From Alcanivorax hongdengensis A-11-3 (GTDB taxonomy: Bacteria; Pseudomonadota; Gammaproteobacteria; Pseudomonadales; Alcanivoracaceae): a stretch of DNA of 64,000 bases. Location of the stretch: positions 1 to 64,000 of the forward strand of contig NZ_AMRJ01000006.1 of NCBI RefSeq assembly GCF_000300995.1, written 5' to 3'. Both the position numbers and the translations under genes were made by a program. The notes under the pieces were generated by a model that was not told the origin of the DNA, made no database searches, and was given only the letters and a program-made list of their open reading frames with translations. This document shows, piece by piece, positions 51,133 to 59,287 of the stretch (positions within the stretch are counted from its first letter, which is position 1; each line of letters opens with the position of its first letter).

Positions 51133-52335
51133 ATGCTTGATGCCTATATCTATGATGGACTGCGCACACCCTTCGGTCGCCATGGCGGTGCCCTGGCGCC
51201 GGTGCGCCCGGACGACCTGCTGGCCGGCGTGATTCGCGAGCTGGTACAGCGCAATCCTTTCGAGCCCGGCCTTTATGAGGACGTGGTAATCGGCAATACC
51301 AATCAGGCCGGTGAAGATGCCCGTAACGTGGCCCGCCATGCCGGCCTGCTGGCCGGGCTGCCGGAATCGGTGGCGGGTATTACCGTCAACCGCCTGTGTG
51401 GCAGTGGCCTGGCCGCCACTCTGGACGCCGCCCGCATGGTCACCGTGGGCGAGGGCGAGCTGATTGTCGCGGGCGGCACCGAATCCATGAGCCGGGCGCC
51501 CTTTGTCATGGCCAAGGCGGACAAGGCCTATAGCCGTGATCTGCGCGTATTCGACAGCACCATCGGCGCCCGCTTTCCCAACCCGGCGATCCTGCAGCAG
51601 TTCGGCGGTGACAGCATGCCGGAAACGGCCCAGAACGTGGCCGATGAGCTGGGCATCAGCCGGGAGCAGGCGGATGCCTACGCGGCGCAATCCCAGCAGC
51701 GTTATCAGGCTGCACTTGAGCGCGGTTTCTTTGACAAGGAAATCCTGCCGGTGACAGTGCCCCAGGGCCGCAAGAAGGCGCCGCTGACCGTGGCCAGTGA
51801 TGAACACCCCCGTGCCGGTACCACCGTGGAGGCGCTGGCACGTCTGCCGGCCATCGTCGAAGATGGCATCATCACCGCCGGTAATGCCTCCGGTGTGAAT
51901 GATGGTGCGGCAGCCCTTATCATCGGTTCACGGGCCGCCGGCGAGACTGCCGGACTGGCGCCCCGTGCCCGCATTGTGGCCGGTGCCGTGGCCGGCGTGG
52001 CGCCGCGGGTCATGGGCCTGGGCCCGGTGGAGGCCTCGCGCAAGGCGCTGGCCCGGGCCGGCCTGACCCTGGCGCAGATGGATGTAATCGAAATCAATGA
52101 AGCATTTGCCGCCCAGGTATTGGGCTGTTGCCAGCAGCTGGGGCTGGCCGGTGATGATGCGCGCCTCAACCCCAATGGCGGTGCCATTGCCGTGGGTCAC
52201 CCGCTGGGTGCCTCCGGGACTCGCCTGGCATTGACGGCGCTGCGCCAGCTGGAGCGTACGGATGGCCGTTATGCCCTGGTGAGCCTGTGTATTGGCGTGG
52301 GGCAGGGCGTCGCCATGGTGATTGAGAAGCAGTGA
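51133..52335 (+). CDS. Acetyl-CoA acyltransferase (thiolase, PcaF-like)
   Basis: A 400-residue thiolase: nucleophile C89 (VNRLCGSGLAATLDAARM), GGTESMSRAPFV, INEAFAAQVLGC, active-site His in PNGGAIAVGHPLGASGTR and the second Cys in SLCIGVGQGVAMVIE. GGTESMSRAPFVM and SDEHPRAGTTVEALARL resemble beta-ketoadipyl-CoA thiolases (PcaF/PaaJ), so a dicarboxylic 3-oxoacyl-CoA is plausible. ATG 51133 is preceded by CGGAGA. It is collinear with gcdH downstream, which would process glutaryl-CoA. Confidence 0.92.
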   Translation: MLDAYIYDGLRTPFGRHGGALAPVRPDDLLAGVIRELVQRNPFEPGLYEDVVIGNTNQAGEDARNVARHAGLLAGLPESVAGITVNRLCGSGLAATLDAARMVTVGEGELIVAGGTESMSRAPFVMAKADKAYSRDLRVFDSTIGARFPNPAILQQFGGDSMPETAQNVADELGISREQADAYAAQSQQRYQAALERGFFDKEILPVTVPQGRKKAPLTVASDEHPRAGTTVEALARLPAIVEDGIITAGNASGVNDGAAALIIGSRAAGETAGLAPRARIVAGAVAGVAPRVMGLGPVEASRKALARAGLTLAQMDVIEINEAFAAQVLGCCQQLGLAGDDARLNPNGGAIAVGHPLGASGTRLALTALRQLERTDGRYALVSLCIGVGQGVAMVIEKQ

Positions 52336-52433
52336 ATAATTAATCGTGGATAGTTAATAACGAAAACCCCATAGGGTGAAGATTGCCTGAAAGCAATGTC
52401 CACCCTGCGGGAATGAATCGAACAGGATTGACG

Positions 52434-53603
52434 ATGCAGACATTCGACTGGAAAGACCCGCTGTTGCTGGAATCCCTGCTCAGTGAAGACGAGCGCATGA
52501 TCCGCGATGCGGCCCGGGATTACTGTCAGAGCAAGTTGATGACCCGGGTGCTGGAAGCCAACCGGCACGAGATTTTTCATCGCGAGATCATGAACGAAAT
52601 GGGCGCGCTGGGGTTCCTTGGCCCGACCATTCCCGAGCAGTATGGTGGCGCCGGCGTGAATCACGTGAGCTACGGGCTGGTGGCCCGGGAAGTGGAGCGG
52701 GTGGATTCCGGTTACCGCTCGGCCATGAGCGTGCAGTCGTCGCTGGTGATGTTTCCCATCCATGCCTTTGGCAGTGAAACCGTGCGCCAGCAATACCTGC
52801 CGAAACTGGCCAGCGGCGAATGGGTGGGCTGTTTCGGGCTTACCGAGCCGGACCATGGCTCCGACCCGGGTTCCATGAGCACCCGCGCCAAAAAGGTGGA
52901 TGGCGGCTATCTGCTCAATGGCGCGAAGACCTGGATTACCAATTCGCCCATTGCCGATGTGGCTGTGGTGTGGGCCAACCTGGACGGCAAGATCAACGGC
53001 TTTGTGGTGGAGCGCGGTTTCGAGGGTTTTACCACCCCCAAAATTGAAGGCAAGTTTTCCCTGCGTGCCTCCATCACCGGGCAGATCATGTTGGACGACT
53101 GTTTCGTGCCGGACGAAAACCGTCTGGACGTGGAAGGCCTGAAGGGCCCGTTCAGCTGCCTGAACAAGGCCCGCTACGGTATCAGCTGGGGCGCCATGGG
53201 CGCGGCGGAGTTCTGCTGGCATGCCGCCCGTCAGTACACCCTGGACCGCAAGCAGTTCGGCCGGCCCCTGGCCGCTACCCAGCTGATCCAGAAGAAACTG
53301 GCGGACATGCAGACCGAAATCACCCTGGGCCTGCAGGGCGCCCTGCAGCTGGGCCGCCTGATGGATAGCGGCCAGTGGGCCCCGGAGATGGTGTCCCTGA
53401 TGAAGCGCAACAACTGTGGCAAGGCCATCGACATTGCCCGCCAGGCCCGTGACATGCATGGCGGCAACGGCATCAGCGACGAGTATCACGTGATCCGCCA
53501 CGTGATGAACCTGGAAGCGGTGAACACCTATGAAGGAACGCATGATGTGCACGCGCTGATCCTGGGCCGGGCCCAGACCGGCTTGCAGGCTTTTGCCGGT
53601 TAG
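52434..53603 (+). CDS. gcdH: Glutaryl-CoA dehydrogenase
   Basis: A 389-residue decarboxylating dehydrogenase converting glutaryl-CoA to crotonyl-CoA. GcdH-specific sequence is plain: [17 protein letters not shown] N-terminus, [53 protein letters not shown], and the ending [24 protein letters not shown] with the catalytic Glu. ATG 52434 lies 7 nt after AGGA. It links lysine, aromatic or odd-chain dicarboxylate breakdown to the crotonyl-CoA pool. The regulator usually next to gcdH in pseudomonads is not here. Confidence 0.95.
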   Translation: MQTFDWKDPLLLESLLSEDERMIRDAARDYCQSKLMTRVLEANRHEIFHREIMNEMGALGFLGPTIPEQYGGAGVNHVSYGLVAREVERVDSGYRSAMSVQSSLVMFPIHAFGSETVRQQYLPKLASGEWVGCFGLTEPDHGSDPGSMSTRAKKVDGGYLLNGAKTWITNSPIADVAVVWANLDGKINGFVVERGFEGFTTPKIEGKFSLRASITGQIMLDDCFVPDENRLDVEGLKGPFSCLNKARYGISWGAMGAAEFCWHAARQYTLDRKQFGRPLAATQLIQKKLADMQTEITLGLQGALQLGRLMDSGQWAPEMVSLMKRNNCGKAIDIARQARDMHGGNGISDEYHVIRHVMNLEAVNTYEGTHDVHALILGRAQTGLQAFAG

Positions 53604-53661
53604 CCGGGGCGAGCCACTGAGCCCTGGCGATCAGTCGGGCGGCATGGAGTGTCGCTTGCTA

Positions 53662-53681
53662 TTAAATAGTGCGCTATGTAA
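53662..53681. promoter_or_regulatory. OhrR operator in front of ohrR
   Basis: TTAAATAG-TGCG-CTATGTAA, an inverted repeat with one mismatch, ending 10 nt before the ohrR ATG. The same sequence, perfect, occurs before ohr. Confidence 0.8.
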
Positions 53682-53690
53682 TATGCCGTC

Positions 53691-54149
53691 ATGAATGATG
53701 ATGATTCCACTGCGGACTCCTGGTTAAAGCTGGACCTGCAGGTCTGCTTTGCGCTGTATTCCGCCCAGTTGGCCATGAGCAAGGTCTATCGCAAGCTCCT
53801 CAAGGAGCTTGGCCTGACCTATCCCCAGTATCTGGTGATGCTGGTGCTGTGGGAGCGGGATCGCCAGTCCGTCTCTGAAATTGGTGAGCGGTTGTTTCTG
53901 GATTCGGCAACACTGACCCCTTTGCTCAAACGGCTGGAAAACGCTGGCCTGATAGGCCGGCAGCGCAGTCGCCCGGATGAGCGTCAGGTGGAGGTGACAT
54001 TGACAGCGACAGGGCGGGCACTGCGGCAAAAGGCTGAAGGCGTGCCGGAGGCGGTGCTCTGCGCCAGTCATTGCCGCCCGGAAGAGCTTGTGCAATTGCG
54101 CGATGAGTTGCACAGCTTGCGTCAGCGTCTGGACAATGCGCCGTCCTGA
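53691..54149 (+). CDS. MarR family peroxide-sensing repressor OhrR
   Basis: A 152-residue MarR-family protein with the OhrR-specific N-terminus [24 protein letters not shown], where C19 is the reactive cysteine oxidised by organic hydroperoxides. The winged-helix recognition region is [38 protein letters not shown]. Two further cysteines near residues 124-127 (VLCASHC) would allow inter-subunit disulfides, as in two-Cys OhrR proteins. It should repress ohr and itself through the twin operators. Its own operator lies 10 nt before the start. Confidence 0.93.
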   Translation: MNDDDSTADSWLKLDLQVCFALYSAQLAMSKVYRKLLKELGLTYPQYLVMLVLWERDRQSVSEIGERLFLDSATLTPLLKRLENAGLIGRQRSRPDERQVEVTLTATGRALRQKAEGVPEAVLCASHCRPEELVQLRDELHSLRQRLDNAPS

Positions 54150-54190
54150 TTAATATCCGGCAGGGCGTGCCCTGCCTTTTTATGGATTAT

Positions 54191-54210
54191 TTAAATAGTG
54201 CGCTATTTAA
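54191..54210. promoter_or_regulatory. OhrR operator in front of ohr
   Basis: TTAAATAG-TGCG-CTATTTAA, perfect 8-bp arms. It lies about 29 nt upstream of the ohr ATG and matches the copy before ohrR except for one base. Confidence 0.85.
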
Positions 54211-54238
54211 TAGCGCAGAATTAAAGAAGGAGTCGATC

Positions 54239-54667
<429 letters not shown>

Positions 54668-54686
54668 GAGTAGAATAATCCGGCCA

Positions 54687-54719
54687 CAAAAAAGGCAGCG
54701 CAAGGCGCTGCCTTTTTTA
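54687..54719. terminator. Terminator of the ohrR-ohr region
   Basis: AAAAGGCAGCGC-AAG-GCGCTGCCTTTT with flanking A and T runs, 20 nt after ohr. Confidence 0.93.
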
Positions 54720-54733
54720 TTCCGTCGGGCCTT

Positions 54734-55002
54734 TAGGGCCTGTTCACACTACCGAGAAGGCACCTGTTGAGTCCCAAACCCCGCCAATCTAGGCATGAGG
54801 AGCGCAGTTTGGTGACTCCAAATAAGTGACGAATAACAACGAGTGGCGGGTTTTGGGGCTCAACCCGAAGGGCTGATCCCTTTTTCCGCCCAGCAGCGCC
54901 ACGCGCTATTTATGTAGAATGACTACATGACACATCGCCTGACACCACTGGACGAAAAAATGCATTCAGCAGGAGCCGTCTCAGTAGTGTGAACAGGCCC
55001 TA
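54734..55002. mobile_element. MITE-like element with 18-bp perfect terminal inverted repeats
   Basis: Left end TAGGGCCTGTTCACACTAC (from 54734) is repeated exactly inverted at the right end (to 55002); similarity continues to 23 of 24 bases. The TA at each end looks like a target duplication around a 265-bp unit. Inside is a second inverted repeat of 21 bp with three mismatches (54766-54786 and 54844-54864). No transposase or convincing ORF is inside. This gene-free stretch fits a miniature element mobilised in trans, perhaps by a TA-targeting transposase (inference). Confidence 0.75.
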
Positions 55003-56463
55003 GTTGGCCACGGCGGAAATCTGGGCGCGGTCCAGCATGCGCTCTTCCTGCTGATCCAGCCGTGCCAGGCAGGTCTGGAAGGTGCGGCTGATGCAGGTGG
55101 TGTTGGCCACCATGCTGATCTTCGGCCAGGTGGCCTGTTCGCCACGCTGGATAAAGTTGCTCACGTCTTCCAGGGTCGGGTTGGCCAGGGTACGCAGTAC
55201 GTTCATGGGCTGGCGCGGCGGAATCATGTTGATATCGCCCACGTATTTCTGGGTCACCATGCTCTTGGCCTTTTCGATCATCAGGCCCAGGTCGTTGGAC
55301 TCCACACGCCGTTGCACCAGGTTTAGCCCGTAGCGCAGGTTCATGGATACATTGCGCAGGCCCCAGTCCGCCACCAGGCTCATGCTGCTGCTGTTATCGG
55401 TGCGGGACAGGAAAGGCACCACATGGGGGTTGGTCTGGCTGACGATGGAGTGGTTGACGCCATACAGTCGGGCCAGCCGGCGAATCGGCAGATCATCGTA
55501 AATGGAACCGTCCACGAATTTGCGCCCGGGAATATAGGGAACCCGTTCGCCGTCCATATTCTTGGCCCACAGGGATACCGGCGGGTAGATGCCGGGAATC
55601 GCACAGGACGCCAGAGACGCCTTGCGAATTAGTACGTTCGGTGAAGTGCGGTGGTTCAGCAGCCGGGCATGCTGGTTGCGGTCATAGGGGCTGACGGTGA
55701 TATTGATTTCCCGGCCGGTATGGCGGTAGGCCTCTTCGAAGGTCATGTCGTGGATGTTTTCTTCCAGACAGGCTTCCAGATGGTCGCCATCCAGCACCGG
55801 CGTGCCGCGCAGCAGGCCTTTCCAGCCGATCACCTTGAAGGCTTCCAGGTAAATGTTTTCCGGTTCCAGCTTGCGCCGTAGCTCTTCGTCATTGTGGGTG
55901 CCGAGCACGCTGGCGATGATGCTGCCGGCGCTGGAGCCGGAAATCACCGAAGGCAGCAGGCCCTGTTCCCACAGGCAGCGGGCCACGCCGATATGGAAGA
56001 GTCCGAGAGCGGCGCCGCCGGACAGCATCAGGCAGCTGCGGCCAAAGGCGTCACCGGTGGTGGAAAAGAAATCGAGCTTTTCCTTGAGACCGAAATCCGG
56101 GGTTTTTACATCACAGAGGAATTCCAGTGCGGTACACACCTCGGTGAGATAATTCTCGATCAGGCGTTTGGTGCCCACCCGGCTCTGCTGATAAAGACGC
56201 GGGTTGGAAATATTACCCAGGTTGCCATGCAGGCCTTCATGCAGGTGAAAGACCAGCTTGTTCACGTCATTGCGTTCACGGGCCTGGCGGATCTGCCAGA
56301 GCCGGTTACGGATCAGTTCGTAGTCGTAATGGGGTGAGCGGTCGATTTCCTTCCACTCATCCGCGCCGGACAGGCGATCATGCTCGGCACTGGCCTCGTA
56401 CCACTGTTCATAGGTGGTGGCGTGCTCGATATCCCGTTCCAGCTGCTTGAGGGTTGCCTTCAT
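55000..56463 (-). CDS. Patatin-like phospholipase with DUF3336 domain
   Basis: A 487-residue protein: an N-terminal helical DUF3336 region (about 1-140) and a patatin domain with the oxyanion segment LSGGAALGLFHIGVAR, nucleophile S178 in GSSAGS, and the dyad Asp in FVDGSIYDDLP. This is the bacterial relative of Tgl3/4/5- and SDP1-type lipases, acting on acylglycerols or phospholipids. There is no signal peptide, so it is probably intracellular. Its TAG stop codon is the first three bases of the adjacent inverted-repeat element, so that insertion may have supplied the C-terminus. Confidence 0.93.
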   Translation of the reverse strand: MKATLKQLERDIEHATTYEQWYEASAEHDRLSGADEWKEIDRSPHYDYELIRNRLWQIRQARERNDVNKLVFHLHEGLHGNLGNISNPRLYQQSRVGTKRLIENYLTEVCTALEFLCDVKTPDFGLKEKLDFFSTTGDAFGRSCLMLSGGAALGLFHIGVARCLWEQGLLPSVISGSSAGSIIASVLGTHNDEELRRKLEPENIYLEAFKVIGWKGLLRGTPVLDGDHLEACLEENIHDMTFEEAYRHTGREINITVSPYDRNQHARLLNHRTSPNVLIRKASLASCAIPGIYPPVSLWAKNMDGERVPYIPGRKFVDGSIYDDLPIRRLARLYGVNHSIVSQTNPHVVPFLSRTDNSSSMSLVADWGLRNVSMNLRYGLNLVQRRVESNDLGLMIEKAKSMVTQKYVGDINMIPPRQPMNVLRTLANPTLEDVSNFIQRGEQATWPKISMVANTTCISRTFQTCLARLDQQEERMLDRAQISAVAN

Positions 56464-56611
56464 GCAAACACTCCCCGGGGTCTTTTGTTGTCATCGTTGG
56501 ATGTCAGTATAGCCACGGGAGAGGGTAAGGCAGAGTACTTTGTCGGACAAATGTCCCCGTTCGAGCGGTTCAGCTAGTAATTTTTACGTAAATATTTGCA
56601 TTCATGCACGG

Positions 56612-56642
56612 GGAAAAGGCGGCGGGCCTGACAGACCCGCCG
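56612..56642 (-). terminator. Terminator of the roadblock/GTPase operon
   Basis: On the minus strand GGCGGG / CCCGCC around a 9-nt loop, followed by GCCTTTTCC, about 20 nt after the last stop codon. The T run is short. Confidence 0.6.
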
Positions 56643-56658
56643 GAGCGAGGAGTGGGCG

Positions 56659-57018
56659 TCAGACGGTCAGCGTGGACTCCACTTCCTGGCAGGCACGGCG
56701 GGCCAGGGCCAGATTGGACTTGCCCTTGTCCAGCACCAGATAGACGAACAGTCCTTCTTTGGAGGCCACAGGGCGGATGATGTGATACTGGGAACCGAGA
56801 GTAATGAGAATGTCCTCAATCTGTTCATTAAGGCCCAGTGATTTCATGGTCTTGAGTTTGGCGCGGACCACCTCGGTGTTGCCGGCGGCGGCCAGCTCCA
56901 GATCCAGACCGGTGCCTTCCTGACCCAGCACCATGCCGCTATTGGCATCGACAATAGCGGTACACATGGCACCGTCGGGTTGCAGCAGGGCGGAAAGACT
57001 TTCTTTGACATTAGCCAT
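56659..57018 (-). CDS. Roadblock/LC7 domain protein
   Basis: A 119-residue single-domain protein with the roadblock/MglB fold pattern: helix, then AMCTAIVDANSGMVLGQEGTG, a long helix (LELAAAGNTEVVRAKLKTMKSLGL), EDILITLGSQYHIIRPV and FVYLVLDKGKSNLALARRACQEVE. Such proteins dimerise and act as GTPase-activating or scaffolding partners of MglA-like GTPases. It is the last gene of the operon, 73 nt after the other roadblock gene, with AGGAG upstream of its ATG. Confidence 0.88.
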   Translation of the reverse strand: MANVKESLSALLQPDGAMCTAIVDANSGMVLGQEGTGLDLELAAAGNTEVVRAKLKTMKSLGLNEQIEDILITLGSQYHIIRPVASKEGLFVYLVLDKGKSNLALARRACQEVESTLTV

Positions 57019-57091
57019 GGTAATTCTCCTTGGGAATAACTTCTTTAACGTTCAGGTTCAGTAAGTGATGCAAAACGCATCGAGTGGTTGT

Positions 57092-57496
57092 TTATTTCTT
57101 CAGTTGTTTTTCCAGGCTCAAACAGCAGTTCTTGGCTGCCCACAACAGTTGCCCGAGAATGGACGCGTCGTTGGCGACCACCGCCAGTGACATTGGTGGG
57201 GAGACATTGGGCACCTCCATCACCGCGACCACGCCTTGCTCCGATTCCACAATCAGGCGACTGCATTCCTTGAGGCTGGCTTCCTTGGCGATGGCGGAGC
57301 CGATGGCCGCCAGGGAGCTGCCCATTGCTGCCAGTTTGCTGGCACTTTCCTTGTCCAGTTTCAGGGCGGCGACTTCGAAACCGTCACTGGTCAACAGCAC
57401 GGCAGAGGTCACGCCCTTGGTGGTTTCTCCAAATTTTTCAAGTTGTTTCTGGGCCAGTGAGGTGGCGACTTTCCCCAGCGGGGATTCCGACTTCAT
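57092..57496 (-). CDS. Roadblock/LC7-like domain protein
   Basis: A 134-residue protein with VTSAVLLTSDGFEVAALKLDKESASKLAAMGSSLAAIGSAIA, the roadblock core, then CSRLIVESEQGVVAVMEVP and LAVVANDASILGQLLWAAKNC. The layout resembles CvnB-type roadblock proteins of actinobacterial conservons. Its ATG overlaps the GTPase stop codon (ATGA), so equal expression with the GTPase is expected. Together with the second roadblock protein it could form a homo- or heterodimer on the GTPase. Confidence 0.87.
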   Translation of the reverse strand: MKSESPLGKVATSLAQKQLEKFGETTKGVTSAVLLTSDGFEVAALKLDKESASKLAAMGSSLAAIGSAIAKEASLKECSRLIVESEQGVVAVMEVPNVSPPMSLAVVANDASILGQLLWAAKNCCLSLEKQLKK

Positions 57497-58053
57497 GCTT
57501 CCATTCTCCCGGTGTCATTGGCTTCGATAAGGCAAAGCAGAGCATCAACCAAAAGCAGTACGTCATCGTGTTTGCGAACGTCCGCATCGAAAATCGGCAG
57601 AGCGATGCCGCGCTGCTCCAGCTTCATGGCCAGGCGCTCCAGACGGCTGTGGTCGTCTTCGGGAAGCCGGCCGACACCTACCACCATGGGTAAGGTGCGA
57701 CCTTCGCCAAACGCCTGTACAAAATGCTCAAGATGCTGTTCCAGTTCCTGGTGTTCGCCGTTGAGCAGCACGATGACGCCGGCGGCGTTTTTCATCAGGA
57801 TCGGCCACATGAAGCGGAAACGCTCCTGCCCCGGGGTGCCATAGAGGCGAACGCAGCTGCCATCGGGAAGGGCGATCTGCCCATAATCCAGAGCGGCGGT
57901 GGTCAGCTCTTTCTCGCACTGATCAAGGTCGGTATTGATCACATCGGTGGAAACCGCAGCCTGGTCGCTGATGGCGGAAATGGCGGTGGTTTTGCCGGCG
58001 CCCATGGGGCCGGTGAAGAGAATCTTGAATTCGTTGCTGGCAATCGTATCCAT
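57493..58053 (-). CDS. Small Ras-like GTPase (COG2229/MglA-CvnD-like)
   Basis: A 186-residue GTP-binding protein. The P-loop is GPMGAGKTTAI (15-25), switch I is near VINTDLDQCEKELTTAALDYGQI with conserved Thr, and switch II is LYGTPGQERFRFMW (70-83), where the usual DxxG Asp reads Gly-Thr. The N/TKxD base-specificity motif is not intact: the corresponding segment is VGVGRLPEDD (125-134). Relatives are MglA and CvnD-like GTPases that act with roadblock proteins as polarity or signalling switches. It starts 2 nt after the upstream gene and overlaps the next by 4 nt. Confidence 0.88.
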   Translation of the reverse strand: MDTIASNEFKILFTGPMGAGKTTAISAISDQAAVSTDVINTDLDQCEKELTTAALDYGQIALPDGSCVRLYGTPGQERFRFMWPILMKNAAGVIVLLNGEHQELEQHLEHFVQAFGEGRTLPMVVGVGRLPEDDHSRLERLAMKLEQRGIALPIFDADVRKHDDVLLLVDALLCLIEANDTGRMEA

Positions 58054-58055
58054 GA

Positions 58056-59003
58056 TTAACTGCTCAATCCCAGACGGCTTCGAAGTCCCCGGATCAGTGA
58101 TCCGAAGCGACCGTTCTCATTGACGTTGGTGACTTGTGGTGCCGGTGCCGGGGCATTGGAATCACTGATCAGCAGATTGCTCATGGAGCAGGCGCTGAGG
58201 AAACGATCCAGTTGCCCGGCGTTGCACTGTGCGTGCTCGAGCAGCTGCTCACGGCCGCAGGCCTGGCGAGTCAGCAGGGCACACAGGGACAGGTAGACCC
58301 GGTCACTTCTGACGGTGCCGAAATTGGGCCAGCGCTTGAGCTTGAACTGGCCGGCCGGTGCCAGCCACGGGGCCAGAGCCTCGTGGGCATGCTGGGCGGT
58401 GAACCAGGCGAGCTCGAAGATGGGACGTCGTGCCAGCTGGTTGCTGATCGGATCATTGACCTCTTCCAGCGCGGACAGTGACAGGTCCTTGCTGCGTAGC
58501 TGTTGATGCAGGCCGGGGTCGATGTAATAGCAGCCGGAGGCCGGGGCCACATAAAGATGGCCCTGGGCGCCGCGAGAACGATACAGGCTGTCATCGTTGG
58601 CAGGTGCTTCCAGCAGATTTTTCAGGGAATGGCCAAAGGTTTCATCCTGCGGCTTGTCGGCCGGGGCTTTCGCCCGGGTCGCGGAGGCCGTGTCGCCAAG
58701 CGCGCTGGAAATGTCTTCCAGCACACCGATCAGCTGCATCACCCGGAAGGGGTGGGGCAGGGTGTAGCGAGCGGCGGGACGGGCCTCGGTATTGTGGTAG
58801 ACCACCACGCAGGGTTTGTCCCCGTTTTCCCAGTGTTTGCGATTGGCGCCGCCATCATGGGCGACAAAGAGAACATCCGCGTCATCGGGCTCCGATTGTG
58901 TCCAGCCGACGCTGGAGCGGCCATCCATGATTTTCAGCATGGACAGGCAGGCGCTGGTGGTATCGGCACCCAACCCTACAAAAGCAAGCCGTCGATTTGT
59001 CAT
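58056..59003 (-). CDS. Uncharacterised protein heading the roadblock/GTPase operon (receiver-like N-terminus)
   Basis: A 315-residue protein not recognised from memory as a named family. The first ~110 residues alternate strand and helix like a response-regulator receiver: LAFVGLGADTTSACLSMLKIM, DDADVLFVAHDGG, CVVVYHNTEARPAARYTLPHPFRVMQLIGVLEDI, with LPHPFR where receivers carry K-P. The usual acidic pair and Lys are not evident, so it would be a pseudoreceiver. The C-terminal ~150 residues are helical, followed by a Pro/Ala-rich stretch (SNAPAPAPQVTNVNENG) and a basic tail. ATG 59003 is preceded by GGGAAAG. It lies 2 nt from the GTPase gene, so it is probably that module's input or output component. 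Confidence 0.75.
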   Translation of the reverse strand: MTNRRLAFVGLGADTTSACLSMLKIMDGRSSVGWTQSEPDDADVLFVAHDGGANRKHWENGDKPCVVVYHNTEARPAARYTLPHPFRVMQLIGVLEDISSALGDTASATRAKAPADKPQDETFGHSLKNLLEAPANDDSLYRSRGAQGHLYVAPASGCYYIDPGLHQQLRSKDLSLSALEEVNDPISNQLARRPIFELAWFTAQHAHEALAPWLAPAGQFKLKRWPNFGTVRSDRVYLSLCALLTRQACGREQLLEHAQCNAGQLDRFLSACSMSNLLISDSNAPAPAPQVTNVNENGRFGSLIRGLRSRLGLSS

Positions 59004-59287
59004 TGTGCTTTCCCTGCCCGTCGTGCCTGGCTGCTTCCAGGTGGCGATGGACCTCTCCATCGTGCTGTGGTTATCCCCGGTGGACCCGAGCGGCGTACCG
59101 TTTCGTGATCCGTATAACGTTTTTTTAGTGAACCGGGCCCGGTGGCTGCAAAGGGAAAGCGATGAGCGGGCGTGAATGGGGAGTGAAAGTTACGTCGGAA
59201 GGCAGGCCCCACCATATTTGTTACAAGTCATCGGCGAATGTCTCCCTCAAGTGAAGGAAATCGACCTTGCTGTTTGTAGGAAAAGGC

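Noticed and set aside
52336..52433. A/T-rich stretch before gcdH as an eighth copy of the shared motif
   Set aside because: It contains TTAAT repeats but not the GAAY-N3-ATTYY arrangement.
52269..53552. 427-codon frame opposite gcdH
   Set aside because: Antisense shadow of glutaryl-CoA dehydrogenase.
54905..54915. GCGCTATTTAT inside the MITE-like element as a third OhrR site
   Set aside because: Only a half-site matches; no inverted partner is present.
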